Origin: a candidate division FCPU426 bacterium
GTDB lineage: Bacteria; Oederibacteriota; Muellerivitia; Muellerivitales; Muellerivitaceae
Reading direction: 5' to 3'
Assembly: GCA_003152075.1 (NCBI GenBank)
Contig: PLZG01000098.1
Span: forward strand, 176,206 to 240,205
Length of the DNA: 64,000 nt
The translations under genes were made by a program, and so were the position numbers. Shown here piece after piece: positions 51,717-61,699 of this stretch (the stretch's first letter is position 1; the number at the start of each line of letters is the position of its first letter). The notes beneath the pieces are model-generated. The model saw only the letters and a program-made list of their open reading frames with translations. It made no database searches and was not told the origin of the DNA.

Positions 51717-54119
51717 TCAATAATCGTGCTTGGATTCCAGATCAGTTTTTCTCCGCCGATTGTGGACGATTCCCAGGAAGCTGTTCTTGATGGCATCCCG
51801 CCACTGGCCGGAGACCGACTTGGTGCTTTGGTGGTAGCAGAAGGCAAGGATAACCAGGATGATCACCACGATCGCCCAGCTGCCGAGGCTCCAATCCACA
51901 TAACGCGCCAGGATGGGGGCGATGATGACCGACACCAGGTTGACGACCTTGATCATGGGGTTCAGGGCGGGGCCCGCCGTATCCTTTAAGGGATCACCCA
52001 CGGTGTCACCGACCACGCTCGCCTTATGCCGTTCCGAACCCTTGCCTAAGTTATGGGCCGGGTCGCTAGGTTCGTCCTCGATGGATTTCTTGGCGTTGTC
52101 CCAGGCTCCGCCCGCGTTGGCCATGAAAACCGCCAAGAGCTGTCCCGTCAAAATGGAACCGGCGAGGAAGCCGCCCAGGGCTTCGACCTGAAGAAGAATT
52201 CCTACCAGGATGGGAGTTAGCACGACCAGGATGGCCATGGGCAAAAGCTCCCGTTGGGCCGCGACGGTACAAAGGAACACGACCTTGTAGTAATCGGGCT
52301 TCACCTTTCCGCTCAAGGCCCCGGCCTTAAACTGGCGGCGGACCTCATCCACGATTTTGGAGGCGGCCCTACCGACGGCTTTCAAGGCGAAAGAAGAAAA
52401 AAGGAAAGGCAATAGCCCTCCCAACAACATGCCGACCAATACTTTAGGGATGGAAATACGGATGCCGACGGTGATGAGCTGGTCCGAAAGAGGCATGCCC
52501 AAAAGGGATTGAACCCCGCTCACATCTACAATATAAGTTCCAAAAAGGGAAACTGCGGCCACAACGGCCGAACCGATAGCCACGCCCTTGGTAATGGCCT
52601 TGGTGGTGTTACCAGCCTCATCCAAGCTGTTCATGATGCGCCTTGCGGAAACGGTGACCTTGTCCTTGCGGCCGTGCCAGGCCATTTCACCGATGCCATT
52701 AGCGTTGTCCGAAATCGGCCCGAAGGAATCCATGGCCAGGTTATCGCCGGTTAGGGTCATCATGCCAACGCCGGTTAGGGCTACGCCATAGAGGGTGTAA
52801 ATGAGGCGCTCAGCCAGGGGAATGGAATCCAGTGTTCCAAAAATGGTGTAGGAAATAACAAGGATAAAAGCCACGACGAGCAGGGACCAGGCCGCCGATT
52901 CAAATCCAACGGACAGGCCCGTGATGATGGTGGTGGCGGGGCCGGTTCGGGTGGATTCCTTAATGTCGTTCACCGGATGAGCGGACACTTCAGTGAAATA
53001 ACGGGTTAGGATGAAAAGCACCACCACCAGTACGATGCCGAGGGCGATGCAAACGAAGGGCCGCCACCAACCGCCTGGAAAACCCTGTAGGTAATAGAAG
53101 GCCACGATACCGGAAAGAACGATGGAGCCAAAGGCCGAAATAACAAAGCCCTTAATCACCGGTATCAGGGCGTTTTCCTTTTCTGCCTTTTTGCCTTTCG
53201 CCCTCACCATGATTCCACCTACCACTGAAGTTAATACGCCACAGGCCAAAACTATTAAGGGATAAAGAACCCATCCGATTTGGTGTGTCACATGGGACAG
53301 GGCGATGCCCAACATCAAAACAGAAACGATGGTGACGCCGTAGGACTCAAAAATATCAGCCGCCATTCCGGCACAGTCCCCCACGTTGTCACCCACCAGG
53401 TCGGCGATAACCGCGGGGTTCCGTGGATCATCCTCGGGGATTCCGGCTTCCACTTTGCCCACCAGGTCAGCTCCCACGTCGGCGGCCTTGGTGTAAATAC
53501 CGCCGCCCACTCTCATAAAGAGGGCCACCACCGTGCCCCCGAAGGCGAAGCCCAAAAGGGCGTCCGGAGCGGCTGTTCCCATGACCATGAAAACCATGGT
53601 TGGTCCCAAGAGGCCGAGGCCTATCGTCAGCATCCCTGTGACCGCGCCCGCGCGATGGGCCGTATGGAAAGCTTCTGAAAAACCCGTCCGGGCAGCTTGG
53701 GTCACCCGAACATTGGCCTTAACGGCGATCCGCATCCCGATTTGGCCCACCGCCAGGGAGAAAATGGAACCCATGGCGAAGGCTATTACTCGGGCAAAGC
53801 CAATGACGAGTTTGACAGAGTCAGGGGGCAGGTCGGCAAACCTCTCAAGGGCGTCCTTGGAAGGGGGGATGACATAAACCGAAAAAAACAGGGCCACCGC
53901 AAGGATTCCCATGATGGGATATATCCTTTTTAATTGCTGGCTCAGGTAGGCCTTGGCGCCATCACTGATGGCTAACCAGATCTTTTGCATTTCCTTGTCG
54001 CCAACGGGCTCCCTAAGGACCAGGGCCCTTAAGTAAAAGGCATAGGCTACCGAAGCGAGGGATATGGCGCAGATGCCCCAAAGGAAGGATTGTTCAAGGG
54101 ACGACAGACCTTGCATCAT
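51717..54119 (-). CDS. hppA: Membrane-bound proton-translocating pyrophosphatase
   Basis: 800 residues and about 16 membrane segments. The PPi/Mg site is visible: [40 protein letters not shown] and [13 protein letters not shown]. The later [20 protein letters not shown] also matches. The [10 protein letters not shown] stretch carries Lys where K+-dependent enzymes have Ala (GNTTAA), so a K+-independent, proton-pumping type is likely. It uses pyrophosphate to energise the membrane, which suits low-energy habitats. The gene is monocistronic. Confidence 0.95.
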   Translation of the reverse strand: MMQGLSSLEQSFLWGICAISLASVAYAFYLRALVLREPVGDKEMQKIWLAISDGAKAYLSQQLKRIYPIMGILAVALFFSVYVIPPSKDALERFADLPPDSVKLVIGFARVIAFAMGSIFSLAVGQIGMRIAVKANVRVTQAARTGFSEAFHTAHRAGAVTGMLTIGLGLLGPTMVFMVMGTAAPDALLGFAFGGTVVALFMRVGGGIYTKAADVGADLVGKVEAGIPEDDPRNPAVIADLVGDNVGDCAGMAADIFESYGVTIVSVLMLGIALSHVTHQIGWVLYPLIVLACGVLTSVVGGIMVRAKGKKAEKENALIPVIKGFVISAFGSIVLSGIVAFYYLQGFPGGWWRPFVCIALGIVLVVVLFILTRYFTEVSAHPVNDIKESTRTGPATTIITGLSVGFESAAWSLLVVAFILVISYTIFGTLDSIPLAERLIYTLYGVALTGVGMMTLTGDNLAMDSFGPISDNANGIGEMAWHGRKDKVTVSARRIMNSLDEAGNTTKAITKGVAIGSAVVAAVSLFGTYIVDVSGVQSLLGMPLSDQLITVGIRISIPKVLVGMLLGGLLPFLFSSFALKAVGRAASKIVDEVRRQFKAGALSGKVKPDYYKVVFLCTVAAQRELLPMAILVVLTPILVGILLQVEALGGFLAGSILTGQLLAVFMANAGGAWDNAKKSIEDEPSDPAHNLGKGSERHKASVVGDTVGDPLKDTAGPALNPMIKVVNLVSVIIAPILARYVDWSLGSWAIVVIILVILAFCYHQSTKSVSGQWRDAIKNSFLGIVHNRRRKTDLESKHDY

Positions 54120-54486
54120 GGTTAAGACCTTTCAAGTCGGTTTATAGTTAAACCATTACTAAGGAAGAGTTGGCGACGTATTTTAGCAGGAGGTTGAAAA
54201 AGTCTAAAGTGCAGACTTTTTCGCATCTTTGTCGCGAATCACCCCTTAAAAGTACAAAAGGGTTAAAACGATTCGCTCCTAGCCCATGGCTGTAGACGGG
54301 GTGGAAAGGCATTTTTTGAGCACCCTGTTAAAGTAATTTGGCGGGGTTTTGGTAGGTTTAATTGGAGAAAATAATCTCATTGGGCTCCCTCGCCCCTTGG
54401 TTTTGCGGGTACATAGGGGATTTTCCCTATGAGAGCCTTCAGGGAGATGGGTAGGGTGAGGGGGCAAGTTTCGGATTACTGGGTTT
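54120..54486. other. 367-base intergenic region with hairpins and a repeat
   Basis: No gene is supported. A perfect hairpin GAAAAAGTCT-AAAGTGC-AGACTTTTTC is at 54196-54222. A second imperfect pair, GCGAATC...GATTCGC, spans about 54232-54276. A copy of the R2 unit is at 54390-54465 (CTCGCCCCTTGGTTTTGCGG, TTTTCCCTATGAG, TTCAGGGAGATGGG). Confidence 0.65.
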
Positions 54487-54930
54487 TTAATCCTTGTCCT
54501 GGAACAGGACGTAAGAAAGAACCATAAAAAGAAGCCCGGCCCCCAAGAAGAAGTAAAGGAAGCGCTTGGTGTTGTTGGTTTCATAAATGGCGAATTGAAG
54601 GTCATTCAGGGACAGGAGCCAAACTTTCTTATCCAAAAGGTTGAGGTAGGAGACGGGAGTCACGGTGAAAAGCTGGCAGACCTGGGCCATTTTATTGGCA
54701 GCGGTCAAGGGCGTGACGGCCACATTATAAAACCTCGCGTAATTTTCGCCAGCCACATGGATCGACCGGGTCAGCTTGAAAACCTGCGAGACTTCGCAAT
54801 CCACCGCCCACAAACGCACTTCCAGGCCCGCTAGGAAAAGGCCGATCAAGGCGATTGAAATCAGCATCAATACAAAGCTTAAAATCCGCCGGAAAAAAAG
54901 AATAAAAATCCTCCTACGCTTTTTTACCAT
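54487..54930 (-). CDS. Small two-TM membrane protein, hypothetical
   Basis: 147 residues. One membrane segment near the N-terminus (ILSFVLMLISIALIGLFLAG) after a basic MVKKRRRIFILFFRR, then an exported loop of about 80 residues with QVFKLTRSIHVAGENYARFY and VAVTPLTAANKMAQVCQLFT, and a second membrane segment at the end (FLYFFLGAGLLFMVLSYVLF). No family is recognised. It resembles small envelope or sensor-adaptor proteins only in topology. No neighbour gives a clue. Confidence 0.65.
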   Translation of the reverse strand: MVKKRRRIFILFFRRILSFVLMLISIALIGLFLAGLEVRLWAVDCEVSQVFKLTRSIHVAGENYARFYNVAVTPLTAANKMAQVCQLFTVTPVSYLNLLDKKVWLLSLNDLQFAIYETNNTKRFLYFFLGAGLLFMVLSYVLFQDKD

Positions 54931-55285
54931 TATAAAAATAAAAGGGCCTGCACGGAAAAAACCTTCTGAAAGTTATTCGCCCGATTATTGTCCGGAATTT
55001 GGAAGGCCAATTATTTCTCGACGCATAAAACGGGCCAATCTCGGAATTGCGTTTAACCCAGCGAATTCGTAAAAATTTTATGTAAAAAGTTTGAAAAAGC
55101 TTCTTAGGCCCAGGGTTGGAAGCTAAAATAGGCCCAGTTAGAATTCTTCTTCACCACAAACCTAGTACGTCGGCAAACGCCCTTGTCGGCATAAAAACGA
55201 AACTTCATCAACCACTCGCTGTTATTTTTAAAGTCGCCGACATCCGCAAAACATACTCGACCGTTTTTTTTATTGGGAGGTGCGC
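54931..55285. other. 355-base intergenic region between divergent genes
   Basis: No gene, repeat or clear promoter could be recognised, apart from the ribosome site TTGGGAGGTGCGC just before the HPr ATG. The region is A/T-rich near both ends. Confidence 0.5.
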
Positions 55286-55558
55286 ATGGAAATTGTTCAA
55301 AAGGTAAAGATCCTCAACAAGCTGGGGTTGCACTTGAGGGCCGCTGCCCAACTGGTGAAGGCTTCCAGCAAGTTTAAATGCCGGGTCCTGGTGAGGAGCC
55401 AGAACGGGCATGTGGACATGAAGAGTATCCTCAACTTGATGGCCTTGGCGGCCACCTACGGATCGGAACTGACCCTGGTTTTCCAAGGTGAGGACGCCCG
55501 GGACGCCCAAACGGCCATTCAAAATCTTTTTTTAAGCAGGTTCGGCGAAAAAGAATAA
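55286..55558 (+). CDS. HPr-family phosphocarrier protein
   Basis: 90 residues from the ATG at 55286 (GGGAGG upstream; a GTG lies two codons before). The active His is in NKLGLHLRAAAQLV (GLHxRxA; usual GLHARPA), and the regulatory Ser is in DMKSILNLMALAA. It would accept phosphate from enzyme I in a PTS or act as a regulatory relay. No EI, EII or HPr kinase gene is nearby. A strong terminator follows. Confidence 0.92.
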   Translation: MEIVQKVKILNKLGLHLRAAAQLVKASSKFKCRVLVRSQNGHVDMKSILNLMALAATYGSELTLVFQGEDARDAQTAIQNLFLSRFGEKE

Positions 55559-55604
55559 CTAAAACTCCGCGTCCGATAACATTGGCGTGGGGTTGTTTCC
55601 CTAA

Positions 55605-55634
55605 AGCGGGCCAGTTTTCTGGCCCGCTTTTTTT
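55605..55634 (+). terminator. Terminator after the HPr gene
   Basis: AGCGGGCCAG (55605-55614), loop TTTT, CTGGCCCGCT (55619-55628), then a T-run. Confidence 0.9.
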
Positions 55635-56808
55635 ATTGGAGGTCTTTGGCGAAAACCACTGGTTTGGAAGGCTTGGGGATAATTTGTAGTACCCAAGGGT
55701 GGGTAATCATCGCGGCGACCATCGCGTCGGGTGCTGGTGCGTCTACCTTGTAATGGATAACCAACTGGTCAGTCTTTTCCTCCAAACGGGTAACGTGGAT
55801 GGAATAACCCGCCGATGGCTTCTCGCCCGCGTTCAAAATCACCACAGCGTCCTTCGTGAAATCCACTGCCGGGGAAGTCTCACCCGGGTGGGGAATCTGC
55901 CAGTATTTTTGGAATGTCTCAGCGTCTGTTACCAGTTCCTGGCTTTCCACCGTGGAAGGGCCGCTGTTGTTGTTCCAGGTCATAACGGATTGTTCCCGAG
56001 AATAGGTTAGGGAGGTTAGAGTTTGGTCAAGGGGTGGAATCGTTGGGGAGGGGGCCGGGGGCAAGGCGGCCATAGGTGCAGGGGCGGCCGCGCCATTAAC
56101 AACGTTGGGTTCAGCTTTTCGAAATGCCTTTTTGGCTGAGTGTTTCATCATGCCCGCACCATTGGTTTCGAAAGAGCCGTCAACCGTTGTTCCGAATGTG
56201 GGAGATAGGTCTTTTTCTTCCTCTGGCTTCACCAGGCCAAAATTTTTCCCCAAAGTATTAGATGTTTTATAGTCGGACGCAGCTTGAACTTGAAGGTCTA
56301 CGATTTTATCTTTGGCGGAAGATTGTTTCATTTTCGTGAAGCCAGATTCCTGAGGAACGGGGGCGTAAGCATTAGAAGAGGCAGTAAAGGTGTTAGTGGA
56401 GATACGAGGAGCCGATGGTTGCGGGGCAATAGTTATTTTGTCCTGTGCCACCGGTAGGGATGAAGCTTTCCAGCTTTCTTTCCAATTGGGATATTGGTTA
56501 AAGAGGACGAAAACCAGCACGGCCGCAGCGGCCAAGCTCCAGATTTGAGGCCCCCAGAAATGGTGGCGAGGGGGCAAGGATTGGGCCTGCTGACCCAACT
56601 TGGCCATGATTTTTCCATGCAAGTCAGCTGGCACCTGTGGTTCGGGTAGATTCCTCATGCCCTCAAGCAAATGGCGGAAATGTTCAAGTTCTTTCTTGGC
56701 GGTTTCGCAAGCGCTCAAGTGCTTGCCCACCTGGTTCTTCTCAGTGGAAGATAACTGTCCCTCTATATAGAAGGACAATAGTGGATGAATTTTTTTGCAG
56801 TCTTTCAT
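55633..56808 (-). CDS. Anti-sigma factor with degenerate zinc finger and C-terminal PrcB_C-like domain
   Basis: 391 residues. The N-terminus resembles zf-HC2/ZAS anti-sigma domains (DCKKIHPLLSFYIEGQLSST, then KHLSACETAKKELE), but the second Cys of HxxxCxxC is Ala, so zinc binding may be lost. One membrane segment (IWSLAAAAVLVFVLF) is at about residues 88-103. A long low-complexity periplasmic linker follows. The last 90 residues match the PrcB C-terminal type: VVILNAGEKPSAGYSIHVTR with HPWVLQIIPKPSKPVVFAKD. The ATG overlaps the sigma stop (ATGA), so the two are coupled. Confidence 0.82.
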   Translation of the reverse strand: MKDCKKIHPLLSFYIEGQLSSTEKNQVGKHLSACETAKKELEHFRHLLEGMRNLPEPQVPADLHGKIMAKLGQQAQSLPPRHHFWGPQIWSLAAAAVLVFVLFNQYPNWKESWKASSLPVAQDKITIAPQPSAPRISTNTFTASSNAYAPVPQESGFTKMKQSSAKDKIVDLQVQAASDYKTSNTLGKNFGLVKPEEEKDLSPTFGTTVDGSFETNGAGMMKHSAKKAFRKAEPNVVNGAAAPAPMAALPPAPSPTIPPLDQTLTSLTYSREQSVMTWNNNSGPSTVESQELVTDAETFQKYWQIPHPGETSPAVDFTKDAVVILNAGEKPSAGYSIHVTRLEEKTDQLVIHYKVDAPAPDAMVAAMITHPWVLQIIPKPSKPVVFAKDLQ

Positions 56809-57500
56809 ATCCAATCCTTCAATGCTTCCCTCAACAGTGCCCGTCCACGGGCAATACGGGACTTCACCGTCCCCAAACTCGTCCTCAAAACCTTCGCGAT
56901 CTCCGGGTAATCCAGGTCTTCCAAATCCCTCAGAATGACCGCTTCCCTGTAGTCAGGGGGCAGTTGGGCCACCGCTTCCTGGATGGCGCCGTTCAACTCC
57001 CGGCTTTCTAACTTGCGGGAGGAGCTGACCGCTCCTTTATCCGCCACCCCATCCCAAAAATTTCGCTTGTCCCCGTCCTTTTCCTTGGGGGCCAGCACCT
57101 GCACCTTCTCCCGGTTTTTCCGGGAGCGGATGGCGTTTCGGCTCAAGTTGGCGGTGATAGCGTAGATCCAAGTGGAAAGGGAGCTGTCGCCCCGGAACTT
57201 GGGAAGGGCATTGTGCACCCTCAAGAAAACCTCCTGGGCCACGTCTGAAGAATCCGTGGGGTCATTCAAGAAACGGAACGCCACCCGATAGACCAATTGC
57301 TCATAAGCCCGCACCAACTTCTCAAACCCAGGGTCACCCGAAAGAGCTTCCTTTATTAACAAGCTATCCTCCTCCCGGGAAGCGCTGGGGGTTGAAAAAG
57401 CAGCGAAGAAAACAGTAGTTCTTTCCCATAAGTAAGACACCCACTGGGCCCAAAGGTTCCAGAGGTTTTGGTAGTTATTGGGGAAAGCGAGGGTGAACAT
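56805..57500 (-). CDS. ECF sigma factor (RpoE-like)
   Basis: 231 residues. Region 2 is recognised in RAYEQLVYRVAFRFLNDPTD, SSDVAQEVFLRVHNALPKFR and STWIYAITANLSRNAIRSRK. Region 4 is LPPDYREAVILRDLEDLDYP with EIAKVLRTSLGTVKSRIARG. An unusual Trp/Phe-rich stretch of about 45 residues precedes region 2 (WNLWAQWVSYLWERTTVFFA), so the true start might be internal. It directs RNA polymerase to envelope-stress-type promoters. The promoter signature repeated in this window, GRAAC-N17-CGTCTAA, fits such a factor. Confidence 0.93.
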   Translation of the reverse strand: MFTLAFPNNYQNLWNLWAQWVSYLWERTTVFFAAFSTPSASREEDSLLIKEALSGDPGFEKLVRAYEQLVYRVAFRFLNDPTDSSDVAQEVFLRVHNALPKFRGDSSLSTWIYAITANLSRNAIRSRKNREKVQVLAPKEKDGDKRNFWDGVADKGAVSSSRKLESRELNGAIQEAVAQLPPDYREAVILRDLEDLDYPEIAKVLRTSLGTVKSRIARGRALLREALKDWI

Positions 57501-57551
57501 GGCATTAGTTTAGCAAAACCAATGTTTTTCCTCTGTAGTTATAGTTTTTGT

Positions 57552-57692
57552 TGTCATTGCGAGGAATGCCCGCCGAATAGGCGGGTGTCTATGATGAAGC
57601 AACCCCAGTTTAAATAAGCCTTAAACCAACGACCTAAAACCACCCATGAGCTTGGGCTGCTTCGTCGCAAAGTTCGCTCCTCGCAATGACAG
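57552..57692. repeat. MITE-like element with GTCATTGCGAGGA/TCCTCGCAATGAC ends
   Basis: Left end TTGTCATTGCGAGGAATGCC with hairpin CCCGCCGAATAGGCGGG, middle CCTAAAACCACCCATGAGCT, right end GCTCCTCGCAATGACAGCA. About 140 bases with terminal inverted repeats; it is nearly identical in plan to 46272-46424. It lies between the divergent sigma and muiA-like genes. Confidence 0.85.
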
Positions 57693-57706
57693 CAATAAAA
57701 TTTATT

Positions 57707-57734
57707 GGAACCTTTCTGCTCCCTCCGTGTCTTA
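57707..57734 (+). promoter_or_regulatory. Possible ECF-type promoter of the muiA-like gene
   Basis: GGAAC (57707-57711), 16 bases, TGTCTTA (57728-57734), 36 bases before the ATG. It is a weaker match than the minus-strand sites, but lies beside the sigma gene. Confidence 0.3.
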
Positions 57735-57769
57735 CCCAATGAAGGTTAATCCTACATTGGAGGTTGAGC

Positions 57770-59488
57770 ATGAGAGCGGTATCAAGGAAGGGAACAAGGC
57801 TTGTTGATTGGGGTTGGTTTTTAGCTTTTCTAGTGGCTCTGGCGATATCACCCAAGGTATTCGGGGAGGTGACAGCCCCCACAACTCCGAAGCAGGTCAC
57901 GGTATTCCCGGACAGCGCCCGGGTGGTTAGGGAAGGCTCCATGAAGCTCTTGGCGGGTTCCCAACATATCCTATTCCCGGACCTACCAGCCTCGATCGTT
58001 GAGTCTTCCCTGCGACTTACGGTAGAAGGGCCCCAAGGTACCAAGCTTTTTGGGGTTGGGCTTCGTAAGGAATTCACGCCTGAGGTGGTGGAACTACGTA
58101 CCCGGAAGATCAAGGACCATATCCAAACGCTTCAGGACCAGAAGACTGACCTGGCCGACCGCATTGAGGCCCGTAAAACCGAAATTGAGATACTCAAAGG
58201 GTTAGCTAAGGAAAACACGAATATCGCCACGACCCATCCCGGAACCATCGTGGATTTCACCCATTCAGCTGGCGCGGTGGGAAAGCGTCTCGCCAAATTG
58301 TTGGCTTCTTCCCGCTTGGATGAAAGGGTCATTAGGGACCTGGACCTCAAGATCACCGCTTTGAACAGCTAATTGGAAGAAGGATCGGCCCCGGCCCGGG
58401 AGAAACGCACTGCCGAAGCGGATCTGGAACTGCCTCGGGCCGGAACGGCCCATTTCACCCTGACCTACCAGGTGCCGGACGCTTCCTGGTCACCCTTGTA
58501 TGACCTGCGCCTGGAAACCGAGGGGCAAAAGCCCAGCTTGAATCTGGCCTTCAACGCCGGGGTGCGGCAGAACACAGGGGAGGATTGGAAGAATGTGTCC
58601 TTGGTGCTTTCCACCGCCCGGCCCACAGAAGGCACGCAAGTGCCCGATCCTACCGATTGGTGGTTAGATTATTTCGTCCGGCAAGCCAAAGCTATGAAAC
58701 GCAAAGTAGCAGATATTGCTGTTAACGCTTATTTCGGAGCTGGCAAGACCAATACTTTTACAACTGCAGATGGTAACAAGGACATTGATGAGGAAGAGAA
58801 GCCGATCTTGCCACAGGCCGCTCCCGCCGAAGTGGAAACAGCCAAGACCGTAAGCTCCGAATACGCCATGTCCTTTTCAATTCCTTCCCGAAAGGATATA
58901 CCCTCGGACGGGTCGGATCACCGGGTAGGGGTGGCCCAGAATTCTCATCCCGTGAAACTTACACTAGTGACGGTGCCGCGCCTCTCTCAAGCCGCTTACT
59001 TAGAAGCCAAAGTCACCTACGGTGGCGAGCAGAATCTTTTGGCCGGGGAAGCCCAGTTGTTCCGGGACGGGGATTTCGTGGGCACCACCGACCTGGAAGC
59101 CAAGGCGCCGGGGGAGACTTTTGACTTGGGATTCGGCCAGGACGACCAGATACATGTCGAAAGGAAAGCCATGAAAGACGAGGAAGGCGATGGGAAGGGA
59201 ATCTTCGACATCAATAAGGGCGAGCACCGCTATCGCTGGGTTACCACTATCGCCAACTACCATGTGGGACAACGCGAGATTGAGGTGAGGGAACAGTTGC
59301 CTAGGTCCCGCCAGCAAAATATCGAGGTCACCGCGGGCGAGTTAAAGCCCAAGCCGGCCTTGGAGAACCCGGACAAGCCTGGTCTTCTCACCTGGAACCT
59401 GGTGTTGGGACCCAAGGAAAAAACAAAAGTCGACTTTGCCTATAATGTCCAATATCCGGGTGGAGTACAAGTCAGCGGATTGGAATAA
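57770..59488 (+). pseudogene. MuiA-like DUF4139 protein, interrupted by one in-frame stop
   Basis: The frame starts at an ATG with GGAGG upstream. A signal peptide (LVDWGWFLAFLVALAISPKV) leads to a DUF4140-like part: QVTVFPDSARVVREGSMKLL and LLAGSQHILFPDLPASIVES. A coiled coil follows (KIKDHIQTLQDQKTDLADRI). TAA at codon 201 (58370-58372) sits after ITALNS, and the same frame continues LEEGSAPAREKRTAEADLEL, then the DUF4139 part, YQVPDASWSPLYDLRLET, VRQNTGEDWKNVSLVLSTAR and LRWEQ-type domains. CAA (Gln) to TAA would explain it. A TTG at 58373 could restart translation. Confidence 0.85.
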
Positions 59489-59497
59489 GAGTAGTAA

Positions 59498-59536
59498 TCA
59501 AAAAGCCGGGAACCCAGTGGGTTTCCGGCTTTTTGA
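59498..59536. terminator. Bidirectional terminator between convergent genes
   Basis: TCAAAAAGCCGG (59498-59509) and CCGGCTTTTTGA (59525-59536) pair perfectly around an ACCCAGTGGGT loop that can pair further; T-runs on both strands. Confidence 0.9.
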
Positions 59537-59556
59537 TTTACGGTGAACCGGCGACT

Positions 59557-61488
59557 TTATCTTACTAGAAGCAGCCTTTTAATCTTCCGGTCAAAGGGCT
59601 CGATAAGGTAAAGAATGTACATTCCGCTGGCGCAGTCGTCCCCGTTCTTGTTCTTTCCGTCCCAGAAGTAGGTTTTATTGATCGGTTGGGTAGGCTTGTA
59701 AGCGTCCAGGGTTTTAATATGTTCCCCCGCCGTGTTGTAAATCCGGAAAGTATATTCGCCCCCATATTTTGAGTAAGCCACATACATGGAAACGGGACCA
59801 TCTTTGGTGGGGCTCCAAAGATTCTTATCGACGTAAAAAACGTCAAAATTGGGGGTCGAGGTGAAGGTAGCTGTCGGGGTGAATGTGATGGTGGGGGTGG
59901 AAGTGATAGTGGGTGTATAGGTGATGGTGAAGGTGTAGGTGGGTGTCGGAGTATAGGAAGGGGTCAGCGAGTAAGTGGGAGTAAAAGTATAGGTGGGAAG
60001 GGGCGTAAAGGTGTTCGTGCCGGGTATCTGGGTAAAGGTAAGGGTGGGTGTGATGGTGAAAGTTTCCGTGAAGGTTAAAGTGTAGGTCGAGGTGAAGGTA
60101 TAGGTGGCCGTGGGAGTGTAGGTGAAGGTTTTGGTGGGGACGGGTGTGTAGGTATCCGTTCCCCGGAGTTCGGTTGGGGTAATGGTGGGAGTAATTGTGA
60201 AGGTAGGGCTAAAGGTTGGGCTTAGGGAAGGGGTGAAGGAATAAGTTGGAGTTAAAGAAAAGGTTAAAGTATTGGTGAGGGTAAGGGTAATGGTAGGGGT
60301 ATAAGTAACCGTGAAGGTATAAGTCGGGGTAAAAGTGAAAGAGAAGGTCGGGGTGTAGGTTGGGGTGAAGGTGTTGGTGGGGAGCGGGGTGAAGGTTTTC
60401 GTTCCAACTGGCAATGTAAAGGTTGGGGTGGGTGTGATGGTGGGAGTGTAGGTTGGGGTAAAGGTATAGGTTGGCGTGGCCGAATAGGTGTAGGTAGGGC
60501 TGGGGGTAAAGGTTGGAGTGGGGGTAAAGGTAGGGGTGGAAGTGTTGGTCCATGTTGCGGTGTTGGTCGGCGTGGGCGTATAGGTATTGGTGGGTATGAA
60601 GGTTGGGGTGTTGGTGAAGGTCGCCGTAAAAGTATCCGTAGGACCGGGAGTAAAAGTATTGGTCGGGGTCGCTGTCGGCCCGCTTTGGAAACTGCTCGCT
60701 TGAATGAACACGTTGGAATCAAAGACACAGTCCCCCACGTCGGCGATAGCCAATTTAATATGATTGACAACCCCCGGCGTCACCACGGCGTTCACCGACA
60801 AAACGGTGGTTAATCCATGCATGGAGGTGTTCAAGTTTGCCGAGGGCCGGGTAATGGGACAAGAGCTACTGGAAGATCCGTTGCTATTATCAATAAAATA
60901 GGTGGGATTTGAGCAATTGTTGACGTTGTCGATTGACACCACGGTATTAGTTCCGGGCATTAAAGCGACGTTAGTTCCATTCAGGAAAAACCCAAAAACG
61001 TCGTTATAACCCGCGCCCACGTAAATATTATATTCATCCGAGGCGAAAACATAATTGAAGGAAATGGTGTTAAAAGTGGGGATGAAGTCGAACTCAAGAA
61101 TGGTGGCGTCAAGAGTGCTAACGCCCCCCGCCAAAGCGGATAAGACCGGGTCACCGGGGGTGCCATTGCAGGTGCTGGCTAAGTTTGTGTTGGGCCCTGT
61201 GACGCTTGCTGCTAAACCGGTGCTAAGAATAATCCCCGAATTAAAGCCAATGATTCCATTGCCTCCCGTAAAGGTTCCCGAGGAGCCAGTTGTTCCCTGA
61301 TAAGTGACGTTGCTGAAAGAAACGCCGATCCCCAATAGGTTTTGGACCAGCGTCGATGGGGGTTGCCCACCGAGATCGGTTTCGGCAATATTTTGAGCCT
61401 CTGCCCTGGAAAAAACGAAAAAAACCGATCCCAGGGCGACAAGAGAAAAAAATATAATCCTCAAAAGGTAATAAATTTTGTTTGCCAT
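59557..61488 (-). CDS. Surface protein: choice-of-anchor L domain, Pro/Thr-rich linker, FlgD-like C-terminal module
   Basis: 643 residues with a signal peptide ([20 protein letters not shown] ending AQ). The first 230 residues of the mature protein form a choice-of-anchor-L-type domain: [40 protein letters not shown] and [21 protein letters not shown] Pro/Thr/Tyr linker (residues about 275-545) has units such as [13 protein letters not shown]. The end is a FlgD-Ig-like module, [20 protein letters not shown] with [20 protein letters not shown]. Probably exported and surface-exposed; the C-terminal module is nearly the same as in the NHL protein upstream. Confidence 0.85.
   Translation of the reverse strand: MANKIYYLLRIIFFSLVALGSVFFVFSRAEAQNIAETDLGGQPPSTLVQNLLGIGVSFSNVTYQGTTGSSGTFTGGNGIIGFNSGIILSTGLAASVTGPNTNLASTCNGTPGDPVLSALAGGVSTLDATILEFDFIPTFNTISFNYVFASDEYNIYVGAGYNDVFGFFLNGTNVALMPGTNTVVSIDNVNNCSNPTYFIDNSNGSSSSSCPITRPSANLNTSMHGLTTVLSVNAVVTPGVVNHIKLAIADVGDCVFDSNVFIQASSFQSGPTATPTNTFTPGPTDTFTATFTNTPTFIPTNTYTPTPTNTATWTNTSTPTFTPTPTFTPSPTYTYSATPTYTFTPTYTPTITPTPTFTLPVGTKTFTPLPTNTFTPTYTPTFSFTFTPTYTFTVTYTPTITLTLTNTLTFSLTPTYSFTPSLSPTFSPTFTITPTITPTELRGTDTYTPVPTKTFTYTPTATYTFTSTYTLTFTETFTITPTLTFTQIPGTNTFTPLPTYTFTPTYSLTPSYTPTPTYTFTITYTPTITSTPTITFTPTATFTSTPNFDVFYVDKNLWSPTKDGPVSMYVAYSKYGGEYTFRIYNTAGEHIKTLDAYKPTQPINKTYFWDGKNKNGDDCASGMYILYLIEPFDRKIKRLLLVR
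59870..60670 (-). repeat. Pro/Thr-rich low-complexity coding repeat
   Basis: About 800 bases of degenerate 6-base to 24-base units, GGTGTAGGTGAAGG-like on the plus strand, encode T-P-T/T-F-T/Y-T-P patterns. The strand asymmetry (G/T-rich plus strand) is strong. A related tract is at 61990-62660. Confidence 0.85.
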
Positions 61489-61699
61489 GGTCGTCCGTGA
61501 ACGATTTTAAATAAGGTGAATAAAAAAAGGGTTAACCGATAATTTTTAATTATACCTTAATATTAAAACATGTTCGGTTTTTTGGAAAATGGATAGGGTT
61601 TTGAGTTTAGCAAGGGGCAGTAGCGACAGAGGCCAGCACGCTTCAGGTAGGGTAGTCTGTTTGTAAATCCCCGGGATTGAGGGGAAGGGCTCGGTAGTT

